NCBI GenBank assembly: GCA_947589315.1
Contig: CANPZE010000006.1
Coordinates: 1-64,000 of the forward strand
Reading direction: 5' to 3'
DNA: 64,000 bases
Source: an uncultured Lachnospiraceae bacterium
GTDB taxonomy: Bacteria; Bacillota; Clostridia; Lachnospirales; Lachnospiraceae
Shown one piece after another: positions 1-9,437 of this stretch (the first letter of the stretch is position 1; every line of letters begins with the position of its first letter). A program made the position numbers and the translations under genes. The notes under the pieces are model-generated. The model saw only the letters and a list, made by a program, of their open reading frames with translations. It was not told the origin of the DNA and did not search any database.

Positions 1-171
1 TGTCCCCTTGCATCATAGCACTTTACTACACCAATTACTACACCATTTGCCCATAAATTTGCGTAGATTTATGAAGAATTACATGAAACCAGGGTAAAAA
101 CCAAAATCAGAGTAAAACGCCAAACCCCTTGAAAAATCAAGGTTTACAGGCTTATGAAAGGATATAAAACG

Positions 172-660
172 ATGATAAAAATACTTTTCGTCTGCCACGG
201 CAATATCTGCCGTTCCCCCATGGCTGAGTATGTCATGAAAGACATGGTCAGGAAAGCCGGACGGGAAAAAGACTTTTACATTGCCTCTGCGGCTACCAGC
301 ACCGAAGAGATCGGCAATCACATCCACTATGGGACCAGGAACAAGCTGCGGGAGGTTGGGATTCCCACGGACAACCGGGTGGCAGTGCAGCTGCGGCAGG
401 AAGATTACGACAAATACGACTTTTTGATTGGAATGGATGAATGGAATCGGAAGAACATGTTACGGATCCTGAGGAAAAATCCTCTCTATGGAAAGAAGGA
501 GACTCGGGAGAAGGTGTTCCTGTTGTTAGATTTCACAGATTCCCCCAGAGATATTGCAGATCCCTGGTATACAGGGAATTTTGACCAGACCTACGAGGAC
601 ATTTGCCAGGGCTGCGAGGCATTGTTGCATTATATTATTTCCGGATATGCCGATAAATAA
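172..660 (+). CDS. Low molecular weight protein-tyrosine phosphatase
   Basis: This is a 162-residue cytoplasmic phosphatase of the LMW-PTP family. The signature C-x5-R-S lies at residues 8-15 (CHGNICRS), and the general-acid Asp sits in the DPW motif near residue 130. The loop position that is Thr in the arginine phosphatase YwlE is Ile here, which by family knowledge favours phosphotyrosine as substrate. An in-frame ATG lies at 154, but 172 is preferred because AAAGGA at 157-162 is correctly spaced from it. No kinase or polysaccharide genes lie nearby to name a partner. Confidence 0.9.
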   Translation: MIKILFVCHGNICRSPMAEYVMKDMVRKAGREKDFYIASAATSTEEIGNHIHYGTRNKLREVGIPTDNRVAVQLRQEDYDKYDFLIGMDEWNRKNMLRILRKNPLYGKKETREKVFLLLDFTDSPRDIADPWYTGNFDQTYEDICQGCEALLHYIISGYADK

Positions 661-701
661 AATATAATATATTAAAATACATGATTCAGGGAGGAATGTG
701 T

Positions 702-1706
702 ATGAGCGGTTACATGGAAGTAAAAGGGCATTATAACGGAAATTCCCCGGAGTATATGCCTCAGGCAGTGGGAAACAGCATGGCGTCTCAGGCCGGCTCT
801 TCAGCGAAAGCGGAGGAGAGTGGCAAGGTATCTGCCCAGGAACAGAAGGGAGAGGAATGGGAAGCTGCTGTGGCCAATGCAGTCGAAGGGGAAGAACAAA
901 AGGCTGACGAAGTAGCTTTTTCAGAGGAGAAGGAAAAGGAGTATCTGGATTTCATTGAAAAATACCGGGAACAGAGGATTGCTTTTTTAGAGAAATTAAT
1001 TAAGCAGATGCAGATGAACCGGTCCAGGAAAAATCAGCCGAAGAAGAAGGTATCCTATAACTATCGGCGGGTGTCGGGGGCTATTATGCGGGCGAAGACC
1101 CCGCTGCAGGCTGGGAATGCCTTATCCACAGCAACGGCGGCATTAACCAATCTGATGCGCCAGGGGGCTACTAAGCAGTATGATGAAAACGAGATTCAGA
1201 TTGCGGTACAGCACGCCAGGAAAATGGTGCGCACGGCCAGGAAAAAGGTAGATAATATGCGCAGGGAAAGCCGGACTAAAAAGAAGGACAACAATACCAT
1301 GCGCAGCCAGAAGCAGAGGCCTGCAGCAAGGAAGGTTTCCGAGGAGGCAAAGAAGCAGCAGGAGATTCTCCGCCTGGAGAAGAAACTCAAGCAGAAGCAG
1401 GAACGGATGAAGAATACCCACCGCAGGAGTGAACTGATGGAATTGACCCAGGCAGATCTGGAATACCTAAAGAGACGGATTGATGCGTTGAAAAATGAAC
1501 GGATGCAGATGTTAGATTCTACAGTGGATATGGGAATTGCAGCTGAAGCCGGTACAGCGGCGCCTGCGCCGGCAGCATCGGAGGAAGCGCCTGCACCAGA
1601 GAATGGAGAGAACAGTGAGGCAATGGGCGGGGAGGACGCCGGAGCTGCAGGAGATGCCGGAGCGGCAGCAGCGCCGCCTACGGAGAGCTTTAGCGCAACC
1701 GTATAG
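702..1706 (+). CDS. Hypothetical low-complexity, highly charged coiled-coil protein
   Basis: I do not recognise a family for this protein of about 334 residues. The first 90 residues are polar and acidic. Residues about 90-275 are strongly basic, rich in Lys, Arg, Gln and Glu, and predicted by eye to form long helices or coiled coils. The last 60 residues are a disordered Ala/Pro/Glu/Gly tail. There is no signal peptide or membrane segment. ATG 702 is chosen over ATG 681 and 696 because GGGAGG at 689-694 fits it. The basic middle could bind nucleic acid or act as a scaffold, but that is only inference. It sits between a phosphatase and a hydrogenase-like gene with no clear operon link. Confidence 0.7.
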   Translation: MSGYMEVKGHYNGNSPEYMPQAVGNSMASQAGSSAKAEESGKVSAQEQKGEEWEAAVANAVEGEEQKADEVAFSEEKEKEYLDFIEKYREQRIAFLEKLIKQMQMNRSRKNQPKKKVSYNYRRVSGAIMRAKTPLQAGNALSTATAALTNLMRQGATKQYDENEIQIAVQHARKMVRTARKKVDNMRRESRTKKKDNNTMRSQKQRPAARKVSEEAKKQQEILRLEKKLKQKQERMKNTHRRSELMELTQADLEYLKRRIDALKNERMQMLDSTVDMGIAAEAGTAAPAPAASEEAPAPENGENSEAMGGEDAGAAGDAGAAAAPPTESFSATV

Positions 1707-1798
1707 CGACCGTACAGCGGGGGAGATTAAAAATCAGTAAAAAGGTATAAAAACAAGAAATTGGCACAAACTAGAAAAAAAGTGACAGGAGAATGCCA

Positions 1799-3025
1799 AT
1801 GACTTGGAATGAATTATATTGGGACATCATGTATAGAAAGCAGAAAGGGGAATCCATAGAGGAGTTAGAGGAGCGCTTTTCTGACGCAGATAGATCTCAC
1901 ATGGATTGCCTGCTTCATCCGGAAAAGCATGCTGTGGTCTGGAATGTGAAGGATTGTGACTGTACGGGACAGGACTGCGTAGCGGCCTGTATCTTCCAGG
2001 CGATGGAGGTCAGGGATGGAAAGGTAAGCCTGAATCCGGAGAAATGTACAGGCTGCGCCGAGTGTATTGAAGCTTGTCAAAATGAAAGCCTGGATTTTAG
2101 CAAGGATACGGTTCGCGTATTAGAATTATTAAAAGAAGCTCAGGAGCCGGTTTATGCTCTGGTAGCACCTGCTTTTGTAGGGCAGTTTGGCAGAGAAGCC
2201 TCGCCGGCCAGGATACGGACAGCGTTAAAACAGATTGGTTTTGCAGGCATGATCGAGGTGGCTGCTTTTGCGGACATTTTAACCTTGAAGGAATCTCTGG
2301 AGTTCAAAGAGAATTTAGATAAGCCAGGTGGATTTCAACTGACCAGCTGTTGTTGTCCGGTGTGGATCGCTCTGATCCGCAGAGATTTCCAGAAGATCGC
2401 AGGCCATCTGCCGCCCTCTGTGTCGCCCATGATTGCCTGTGGACGGATCGTCAAGGAATTACACAGGGATTGTAAGACCGTATTTATTGGCCCCTGCCTT
2501 GCGAAAAAGGCAGAAGCCAGGGAAAAAGGACTGGAAGGAGCTATTGACTGCGTCCTGACCTTCCAGGAGCTGGAGGACCTGTTTCAGGTATTCCAGATTG
2601 ATTTTTCCCGGCTGGATGAAGATAGCAAGGAGCATGCCGCCGCGGCAGGAAGACTTTATGCCAGAAGCGGAGGGGTGAGCCGGGCGATCCGGGAGTGTGT
2701 GGACAGCCTGGGACATCACTGCGAGATGAAGCCTGTTTATGCAAATGGCGTAGAACAGTGTAAAGAGCTGTTGGGACACATCCTGCAGGGAGAGATTGAA
2801 GGGAACTTCTATGAAGGCATGGCCTGTCCGGGCGGTTGTGTAGGCGGGCCCAAGAGACTGAAGGATGTAGAGGAAGGGACGCAGATGGTAAATGAGTATG
2901 CCGCCCAGGCTTCCTATGCTACGCCGGGGGAGAATCCCTATGTAATTGATTTGATCCAGCGTCTGGGCTTTGACACAGTGGAGCATTTCCTGGAGGGAAG
3001 CCGAATTTTGACCAGGGAGCTATGA
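1799..3025 (+). CDS. Monomeric [FeFe]-hydrogenase-like protein with TSCCCP motif
   Basis: A protein of about 408 residues with two N-terminal [4Fe-4S] ferredoxin motifs (CDCTGQDCVAAC and CTGCAECIEAC, about residues 55-95) and the C-terminal iron-hydrogenase domain. The H-cluster motifs are TSCCCPVW, GPCLAKK and EGMACPGGCVGGP. The GGP ending resembles the monomeric group B enzymes rather than group A, which end GGG. An extra cysteine follows the usual TSCC pair; TSCCCP is known from the oxygen-tolerant CbA5H of Clostridium beijerinckii. The likely role is ferredoxin-linked proton reduction, or H2 or redox sensing. AGGAG at 1787-1791 supports ATG 1799 over 1793. No hydEFG maturase genes are in the window. 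Confidence 0.85.
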   Translation: MTWNELYWDIMYRKQKGESIEELEERFSDADRSHMDCLLHPEKHAVVWNVKDCDCTGQDCVAACIFQAMEVRDGKVSLNPEKCTGCAECIEACQNESLDFSKDTVRVLELLKEAQEPVYALVAPAFVGQFGREASPARIRTALKQIGFAGMIEVAAFADILTLKESLEFKENLDKPGGFQLTSCCCPVWIALIRRDFQKIAGHLPPSVSPMIACGRIVKELHRDCKTVFIGPCLAKKAEAREKGLEGAIDCVLTFQELEDLFQVFQIDFSRLDEDSKEHAAAAGRLYARSGGVSRAIRECVDSLGHHCEMKPVYANGVEQCKELLGHILQGEIEGNFYEGMACPGGCVGGPKRLKDVEEGTQMVNEYAAQASYATPGENPYVIDLIQRLGFDTVEHFLEGSRILTREL

Positions 3026-3144
3026 TTTCAAAAAATCTTTAAAATTTCTTCTGACATACCGCCATATCATAAAATTCCCAATTAAAAAATAATGGAAGCA
3101 GGGCTCGCAGTATCATAAAAAACACAAACTGTGAAAAGTTGATA

Positions 3145-3173
3145 TTGAAAGTAGTATAGGAATTTTGTAAAAT
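3145..3173 (+). promoter_or_regulatory. Candidate sigma-A promoter for galK-galE
   Basis: TTGAAA at 3145-3150 and TAAAAT at 3168-3173 are separated by 17 bp, about 60 bp upstream of galK. No operator or catabolite-repression site was recognised beside it. Confidence 0.5.
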
Positions 3174-3235
3174 AATAGTAACCATAGAATGCGAATAGCA
3201 AGCTACATGGACTATAAAATGATATGGAGGGTATC

Positions 3236-4399
3236 ATGAAGGATAAGATTTTACAGGAATTTGGACGGGTATTTGGCAATGCGGAGGGTGCCCAGGCGTA
3301 TTTTGCGCCGGGACGGGTCAATCTGATCGGGGAGCATACAGACTACAACGGGGGACATGTTTTCCCCTGTGCGCTCACTATTGGAACCTACGCAGTGGCA
3401 CGGAAGAGGGAGGACCGGAAGCTTCGTTTCTATTCCATGAATTTTAATCATCTGGGCATTACGGAGTCCAGCCTGGATGATCTAACACCCAGGAGGGAAG
3501 CAGGGTGGACCAATTATCCTAAAGGCGTTATCTGGGCGTTGGGAGAGAAAGGCTACTCTATTCCGCAGGGGATCGATCTATTGCTGTATGGGAATATCCC
3601 CAATGGCTCCGGCTTATCTTCTTCGGCATCGGTAGAGATAGTGACAGGTTATATCTTAAATAACATGTTCGAGCTGGGCATATCCAATCAGGATCTGGCT
3701 TTGATAGGGCAGTTCTCGGAGAATAATTTTAATGGGGTCAACTGCGGCATCATGGATCAGTTTGCGATCGCCATGGGCAAAAAGGACCATGCCATCTTTT
3801 TAGACACGGCAGACCTATCCTTTATCTATGCGCCGATTAAGCTGGAGGGCGCAAAGATTGTGATCTCCTGCAGCAACAAGAAAAGAGGGCTGGGAGATTC
3901 TAAGTACAATGAACGGCGCCAGGAATGTGAGACAGCCTTAAAAGAGATCCAGCAGGGCATGGGGATTGACACACTGGGAGACTTGAACGAGGAAATGTTT
4001 GAACGGGTAAAGACTGCCATCAAAGATGAGACAAGACAGAAGAGAGCCAAGCATGCAGTCTATGAGAACCAAAGGACGATTAAGGCGGTACAGGCTTTAA
4101 AGGACAACAATATCGCGCTGTTTGGTAAACTGATGAACGAATCCCACATTTCTCTCCGGGATGATTACGAAGTGACTGGCATTGAGCTGGATACGCTGGT
4201 TGAAGAGGCGTGGAAGGTAGAGGGGGTTATTGGGTCCCGCATGACCGGGGCCGGCTTTGGCGGCTGTACTGTCAGTATTGTAAAGGATGAGGCCGTGGAG
4301 CGTTTTAAGGAACAGGTTGGCGCTGCGTATCAGGCAAAGATCGGTTATGCGGCAGACTTTTATGTAGTCCAGGTAGGGGCGGGTCCGTGCAAGCTTTGA
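3236..4399 (+). CDS. galK: Galactokinase
   Basis: This GHMP kinase phosphorylates D-galactose to galactose 1-phosphate, the first step of the Leloir pathway. The galactokinase signature GRVNLIGEHTDYNGG is near residue 25, the ATP-binding motif GNIPNGSGLSSSASVE near residue 120, and the C-terminal GHMP motif TGAGFGGC near residue 340. The length of 387 residues is normal for the family. ATG 3236 follows GGAGGG at 3226-3231; the ATG at 3224 overlaps that site and is rejected. galE follows after 30 bp, apparently in the same operon, but no galT lies beside them. Confidence 0.96.
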   Translation: MKDKILQEFGRVFGNAEGAQAYFAPGRVNLIGEHTDYNGGHVFPCALTIGTYAVARKREDRKLRFYSMNFNHLGITESSLDDLTPRREAGWTNYPKGVIWALGEKGYSIPQGIDLLLYGNIPNGSGLSSSASVEIVTGYILNNMFELGISNQDLALIGQFSENNFNGVNCGIMDQFAIAMGKKDHAIFLDTADLSFIYAPIKLEGAKIVISCSNKKRGLGDSKYNERRQECETALKEIQQGMGIDTLGDLNEEMFERVKTAIKDETRQKRAKHAVYENQRTIKAVQALKDNNIALFGKLMNESHISLRDDYEVTGIELDTLVEEAWKVEGVIGSRMTGAGFGGCTVSIVKDEAVERFKEQVGAAYQAKIGYAADFYVVQVGAGPCKL

Positions 4400-4429
4400 T
4401 ACGGATTGAGAGAAGAAGGAGGAAAAATT

Positions 4430-5413
4430 ATGAGAATATTAGTACCGGGTGGAGCCGGATACATAGGATCACATATCGTGAGAGAGCTGATCGATGCGGG
4501 GGATTTGGTGGTTATCATTGATAATCTGGAGACCGGCCATAGAGAGGCGGTTCATCCCAAGGCAAAGTTTTATCAGGGAGACATTCGCAACAGAGACTTT
4601 GTGGACCGTGTCCTGGACCAGGAGAAAATAGAGGCAGTCATCCACTTTGCCGCCAATTCCCTGGTAGGGGAAAGCATGGTAAACCCGTTGAAATACTATG
4701 ACAATAATTTATATGGTACCAAGGTGCTGCTGGAAAGCATGGTTGCGCACGGGGTAGACAAGATTGTATTTTCCTCCACAGCGGCCACCTATGGCGAGCC
4801 GGAAAGCATTCCTATTTTGGAGACGGATCGGACGGAGCCTACCAATCCTTATGGAGAGACAAAGCTTGCCATGGAGAAAATGATGAAATGGACAGGTGTT
4901 GCCCATGGGCTTCGCTATGTGGCCCTGCGCTATTTTAATGCCTGCGGGGCTCATGAAAGCGGAGAGCTGGGAGAGGCCCATAATCCTGAGACGCACCTGA
5001 TCCCTCTGATTCTTCAGGTACCCAACGGACAGAGAAAGGCCATCAGCATATACGGAGAAGATTATCATACGAAAGATGGAACCTGTGTCCGGGATTATAT
5101 CCACGTGACAGACCTGGCCCAGGCCCATATCCTGGCAGTAAAATATTTAATGGAAGGCGGAGAGAGTAATGTCTTTAATCTGGGCAACGGAGTAGGCTTT
5201 ACAGTAAAAGAAGTGATAGAGACGGCCCGCCGGGTGACTGGCCATCCGATTCCGGCAGAGATTGCCCCCCGCCGGGGAGGAGATCCGGCAAGATTGATCG
5301 CTTCCAGCGAAAAGGCGCAGAGAGTACTGGGATGGAAGCCAGAGCATGGAGACCTGGAGGAGATTATTGCCTCTGCATGGAAATGGCATCAGGCCCACCC
5401 CAACGGTTATTGA
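4430..5413 (+). CDS. galE: UDP-glucose 4-epimerase
   Basis: This NAD-dependent short-chain dehydrogenase interconverts UDP-galactose and UDP-glucose. The Rossmann motif GGAGYIGSH is at the N-terminus. The catalytic Ser lies in FSSTAATYG, and the YxxxK pair is in [11 protein letters not shown]. It has 327 residues, normal for the family. AAGGAGG at 4416-4422 selects ATG 4430. It is the second gene of a galK-galE unit and can supply UDP-sugars for both galactose use and envelope synthesis. Confidence 0.95.
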   Translation: MRILVPGGAGYIGSHIVRELIDAGDLVVIIDNLETGHREAVHPKAKFYQGDIRNRDFVDRVLDQEKIEAVIHFAANSLVGESMVNPLKYYDNNLYGTKVLLESMVAHGVDKIVFSSTAATYGEPESIPILETDRTEPTNPYGETKLAMEKMMKWTGVAHGLRYVALRYFNACGAHESGELGEAHNPETHLIPLILQVPNGQRKAISIYGEDYHTKDGTCVRDYIHVTDLAQAHILAVKYLMEGGESNVFNLGNGVGFTVKEVIETARRVTGHPIPAEIAPRRGGDPARLIASSEKAQRVLGWKPEHGDLEEIIASAWKWHQAHPNGY

Positions 5414-5495
5414 TCAGAAAAAGGGAGGAGGTTGGAACAGCAGGATTGTTGGAACAAGGGAATACAAATGGCATTGCAGATGGGAGGGATTTGTG

Positions 5496-8048
5496 ATGGA
5501 GGGACCAAGCAAAGCGGAAGGACGGGACACAAAGCTGGAAATGTCCCAGGAAAGGCTGGAACATTTAATCAATATGTCTGAGTGCGGGATGATGATCCTT
5601 AAGCTCCAGGCAGAACCAGAGATACTTTATGCCAATGATTATTTTTACAGGAATCTTCAGTATACCAGGAAAGAATATGAGGAAAAGTATGGCAATGCCG
5701 CAATGGCGGCAGTAGTTCCGGAGGAAAAACAGAAGATCAAGGCATTGATCGCACGCCAGTCGGCTGCGGGAGGTACGTTGCAGCTGGAATATCGAGCCTT
5801 CCGGAGAGACGGTTCCCTTGTCTGGCTTTCCCTCGCTGCCCGTCCGGCTTATGAGGAAGACGGGCAACTCCTCTATTATTGTTCCTGCCTGGATATTTCC
5901 AAGGCCAAATTCCATTTGGAGGATGCGCTTCGCTCCAAAAAGGATCTGCACCTGATCGCCAACAATATTCCCGGCGGCGTTATCAAACTGCGGATGTCGG
6001 ATTTCCGGTTGCTGTACGCCAATGATGGATTCTTCCGGCTGGCAGGATACAGCAGGGCAGAATATAGCATGAACTTCCAGGACAGTTGTGACCGGGTCAT
6101 CCATCCTGACGATGTGGAGCGGGTCAAACAGGTCGTCCAGACAGCGGTAGAGAACCGGGGGCTTCTGGGCCTGGAATATCGGATTATTGCAAAAAACGGA
6201 GAGACTCGCTGGTCCTATGCCAACGGGACCAGAATTGACGATGACCAGGGGGCGCCGGTATATTTATGCGTGATTGTTGATATTACCACAAGGAAATTGT
6301 GCGAGGAAGAACTGGCGGATAACGACCACCGTGCGGAGCTGGTAAGCCAGATGCTGAAGGAGACTCTGTGGACCTACGATATCTCCAGGCGGGTGATACA
6401 GCGCAGCGGGGAACTGGCTTCTACCTATTCTCCGGAAAGTCTTTTAGAAGGGTATTTTAGTGAAGAAAAGGTGCGGGAGTATATCCATCCGGAAGATGTG
6501 GAGCATTTTCTGGCTGCCTATCAGGAATGGGTCTGTAAGATCGGAGAGTATCGGGGACAGTTCCGGGTGCGGACAGATCAGGGGATTTATCAGAAAATGG
6601 AGATCTGTACGATCTCTGAGGGGGCAGACGGGGTTACTCCTGACAGAGTGTATGGGATTACCAGGATGATAGAAGACGATATCTCCTCCGGGATGGCATA
6701 TGCGGAAAACATGACGGGGCCGGGGCAGAAAGAGCTGGGAGGAAAGGTCATGGATCTTGCCCGTTCCGCTCAGAACAACGCTAAAGATAAGATTACCGAA
6801 TTGCTCCCTTATGGAGATTTCCTGAAAAAGGCCGGAAAGATCCTTGCAGAAAGAAAAGAGGAGGACAATTATGCTGTGGTGTGCGCAGATATTAATGAAT
6901 TCCGCAAATTCAGCCGCAACTATGGCATCTCGGTCAGCAATTGCATTTTGAAAATCTTTTCTGAGGTACTTTTGTCCAATCTGGCAATGGATGATATGTG
7001 TTCCAGAGTAGACGGCGACTATTTTGTATTGCTCTCTCGTTATGAGGATCACAAAGAATTGCTTCATGCCCTGTCCGCAGCGGTGCGGGATCAGGAAAAG
7101 AAGGAAGGTAAGGAAGGCAGCCGGAAGTTTGGCTCTACCATTGGGATTTATTTGGTGCAGGCAGAGGACCATGAATTGTTGGAAATGTTGGAGAAGGCAG
7201 ACCTGGCTCGCCGGAGCATTAAAGGTCTCATGGGGAACCACTATGCGATTTATACCGATGAAGTTCTCCTGCAGAAGACCTATGACGAGGCTACCATTGA
7301 AGAGATCCGTAACGCTATGCACCAAAAACGGATAGAGATTTGTTACCTGCCCAGATTCCAGGATGAAAAGGACAAGATCATTGGTTGCAAAGCCGTTATG
7401 CGGGTTCCCCTGGAGAGTGGGCAGTATCTGAGCGGCCAGCAGCTTATGCAGCTGTCAGAGAGAGGCGCCCAGCTGGAAGACCTGGGCTTCTATGTATTGC
7501 AGGAAGCCGCCAAAAGTATGGGCGCATGGAGGATCCGGGGGAACAGGACGGTGCCGTTGGCGATAGAAATGACAGCCAGCCAGCTCTCCATGAATCAAGC
7601 GGTTAATAAAATCCATAATAATATCGTAAAGCAAAATGGATTAAAGCCGGAAGACTTCATATTTGAGATTCCGGAGAGATATTTTTTACACAGCACGACT
7701 GCGTTTGAATTAGCTATTAAAGAGCTGGCTGAAAGAGGATATCGGATCGTAGTAAGCCGTTTTGGGACGGATCATACGGCTATTCATACAATACGGCGGC
7801 TGCCGGTCCATGGAATAAAGTTTCATGGAGAATTTTTTGCCAGCCATATGATCAGCGACAAAGATACAATTATTTTTCAGAAATTGGTAGAAATGGCGGA
7901 AGAGCTGGGGATGACAGTTGTCTGCGGCGGGATTCAGACCAAGCTGCAGGAGGAGTTTGCCAGAAAGATTGGCTGTAAGGTATTTGAAGGAGATATGTAT
8001 TATGGAGCAGTCCGTTCTAACGTACTGGAGAAATGCTTCCTTAGTTAG
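5496..8048 (+). CDS. PAS-PAS-GGDEF-EAL protein with degenerate catalytic motifs
   Basis: A soluble sensor protein of about 850 residues. Two PAS domains are seen near residues 25-135 and 150-265 (shared YAND and FRLAGYSRAEY-type motifs), and a third PAS-like region near 280-390. A GGDEF-like domain spans about 445-600 and an EAL-like domain 605-845. The GGDEF signature reads VDGDYF. The EAL motif reads KAVMRV, and later EAL motifs are also altered (FEIPERYF; SRFGTDHTAIHTIRRLP). It is therefore probably not a cyclase or phosphodiesterase and may be a c-di-GMP or PAS-ligand receptor (inference). GGGAGGG at 5482-5488 selects ATG 5496; the longer frame overlaps galE. It has no membrane segment. 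Confidence 0.85.
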   Translation: MEGPSKAEGRDTKLEMSQERLEHLINMSECGMMILKLQAEPEILYANDYFYRNLQYTRKEYEEKYGNAAMAAVVPEEKQKIKALIARQSAAGGTLQLEYRAFRRDGSLVWLSLAARPAYEEDGQLLYYCSCLDISKAKFHLEDALRSKKDLHLIANNIPGGVIKLRMSDFRLLYANDGFFRLAGYSRAEYSMNFQDSCDRVIHPDDVERVKQVVQTAVENRGLLGLEYRIIAKNGETRWSYANGTRIDDDQGAPVYLCVIVDITTRKLCEEELADNDHRAELVSQMLKETLWTYDISRRVIQRSGELASTYSPESLLEGYFSEEKVREYIHPEDVEHFLAAYQEWVCKIGEYRGQFRVRTDQGIYQKMEICTISEGADGVTPDRVYGITRMIEDDISSGMAYAENMTGPGQKELGGKVMDLARSAQNNAKDKITELLPYGDFLKKAGKILAERKEEDNYAVVCADINEFRKFSRNYGISVSNCILKIFSEVLLSNLAMDDMCSRVDGDYFVLLSRYEDHKELLHALSAAVRDQEKKEGKEGSRKFGSTIGIYLVQAEDHELLEMLEKADLARRSIKGLMGNHYAIYTDEVLLQKTYDEATIEEIRNAMHQKRIEICYLPRFQDEKDKIIGCKAVMRVPLESGQYLSGQQLMQLSERGAQLEDLGFYVLQEAAKSMGAWRIRGNRTVPLAIEMTASQLSMNQAVNKIHNNIVKQNGLKPEDFIFEIPERYFLHSTTAFELAIKELAERGYRIVVSRFGTDHTAIHTIRRLPVHGIKFHGEFFASHMISDKDTIIFQKLVEMAEELGMTVVCGGIQTKLQEEFARKIGCKVFEGDMYYGAVRSNVLEKCFLS

Positions 8049-8143
8049 ATCAATTCCTTTTTGGCATTTTAATACTATACGGGAAAGCCGAAAAGTGATA
8101 CTATAGATATTATTTCATATTGACGCAAAGGGAAGGAAGAGCG

Positions 8144-9430
8144 ATGTTAGATTTAAAATTTGTCCGGGAGAATCCGGATATCGTAAAGCAAAACATTAAG
8201 AATAAGTTTCAGGAGGACAAGCTGCCTCTGGTAGATCAGGTGATCGAATTGGACGCCCAGGCCAGAAAGGCCCAGCAGGAGGCTGATGAGCTTCGGGCCA
8301 GCCGCAAAAGGATTTCCAAAGAGATTGGAGCCTTGATGGGGCAGGGGAAAAAGGAAGAGGCAGAGGCTAAGAAGGAAGAAGTAAATAAAAACGCTGCCCG
8401 GCTGGAGGAACTGAGCGCCCGGGAGACAGAGCTTCAGGCCAGGGTCCGGGAGATTATGATGGTCATCCCCAATATCATTGACCCCAGTGTCCCCATTGGC
8501 AAGGATGACAGTGAGAATGTAGAGATCCAGAAATATGGGGAGCCGCTTGTGCCTGATTTTGAGGTGCCATATCACACAGAGATCATGGAACGCTTTGATG
8601 GGATCGACCTGGATGCCGCAGGAAAGGTAGCCGGCAATGGATTCTATTATTTAATGGGAGATATTGCCAGGCTGCATTCGGCAGTGATTTCCTATGCCAG
8701 AGACTTTATGATCGGCAGAGGCTTTACCTACTGTGTCCCTCCTTTCATGATCCGCAGTAATGTGGTGACTGGCGTTATGAGCTTTGCAGAAATGGATGCC
8801 ATGATGTATAAGATCGAGGGAGAGGACTTATATCTGATCGGAACCAGTGAACATTCGATGATCGGTAAATTTATTGATACGATTCTGGAGGAAAAGAGCC
8901 TGCCCAGGACGCTTACCAGCTATTCCCCCTGTTTCCGGAAGGAGAAGGGAGCCCACGGTATTGAGGAAAGAGGCGTATACCGCATCCATCAGTTTGAAAA
9001 GCAGGAAATGATTGTGGTTTGCAAGCCGGAAGAAAGCAAAGAGTGGTTTGATAAGCTTTGGCAGAATACGGTGGATCTGTTCCGTTCTCTGGATATCCCG
9101 GTGCGTACACTGGAGTGCTGTTCCGGGGATCTGGCAGATCTGAAGGTGAAGTCTATCGATGTGGAGGCGTGGTCGCCGCGTCAGCAGAAATATTTTGAGG
9201 TGGGAAGCTGTTCTAATCTGGGAGATGCCCAGGCCCGCCGTTTGAAAATACGTGTGAAGGGGGAACAGGGAGAAAAATATTTTGCCCATACCCTGAATAA
9301 CACAGTGGTAGCGCCTCCCCGCATGCTGATTGCCTTTTTAGAAAATAACCTGCAGGCCGATGGAAGTATCCGTATTCCGGATGCATTAAGGCCTTATATG
9401 GGCGGCATGGACGCCATCCGGGAGAAATAG
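8144..9430 (+). CDS. serS: Seryl-tRNA synthetase
   Basis: This class II synthetase charges tRNA-Ser. The long N-terminal antiparallel coiled coil that grips the tRNA spans about residues 25-105 (QARKAQQEADELRASRK onward). Motif 2 contains PCFRKEKG, and motif 3 is in TVVAPPRMLIAFLEN. It has 428 residues. GGAAGGAAG precedes ATG 8144. The 95-bp gap upstream is too short for a T-box leader, so tRNA-responsive attenuation is not supported here. Confidence 0.96.
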   Translation: MLDLKFVRENPDIVKQNIKNKFQEDKLPLVDQVIELDAQARKAQQEADELRASRKRISKEIGALMGQGKKEEAEAKKEEVNKNAARLEELSARETELQARVREIMMVIPNIIDPSVPIGKDDSENVEIQKYGEPLVPDFEVPYHTEIMERFDGIDLDAAGKVAGNGFYYLMGDIARLHSAVISYARDFMIGRGFTYCVPPFMIRSNVVTGVMSFAEMDAMMYKIEGEDLYLIGTSEHSMIGKFIDTILEEKSLPRTLTSYSPCFRKEKGAHGIEERGVYRIHQFEKQEMIVVCKPEESKEWFDKLWQNTVDLFRSLDIPVRTLECCSGDLADLKVKSIDVEAWSPRQQKYFEVGSCSNLGDAQARRLKIRVKGEQGEKYFAHTLNNTVVAPPRMLIAFLENNLQADGSIRIPDALRPYMGGMDAIREK

Positions 9431-9437
9431 GAACCTG

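Noticed and set aside
23-45. Direct repeat TTACTACACCA (23-33 and 35-45) at the left edge, resembling an attachment-site or integrase end
   Set aside because: The flanking sequence to the left is outside the window and no integrase or mobile gene is visible, so nothing supports a mobile element.
127-142. CCTTGA-AAAA-TCAAGG stem-loop before the phosphatase gene
   Set aside because: The 6-bp AT-rich stem lacks a T-tract and sits within 30 bp of the start; it is too weak to call a terminator or operator.
8049-8143. Possible T-box leader for serS
   Set aside because: The gap is only 95 bp with no T-box sequence or terminator/antiterminator pair.
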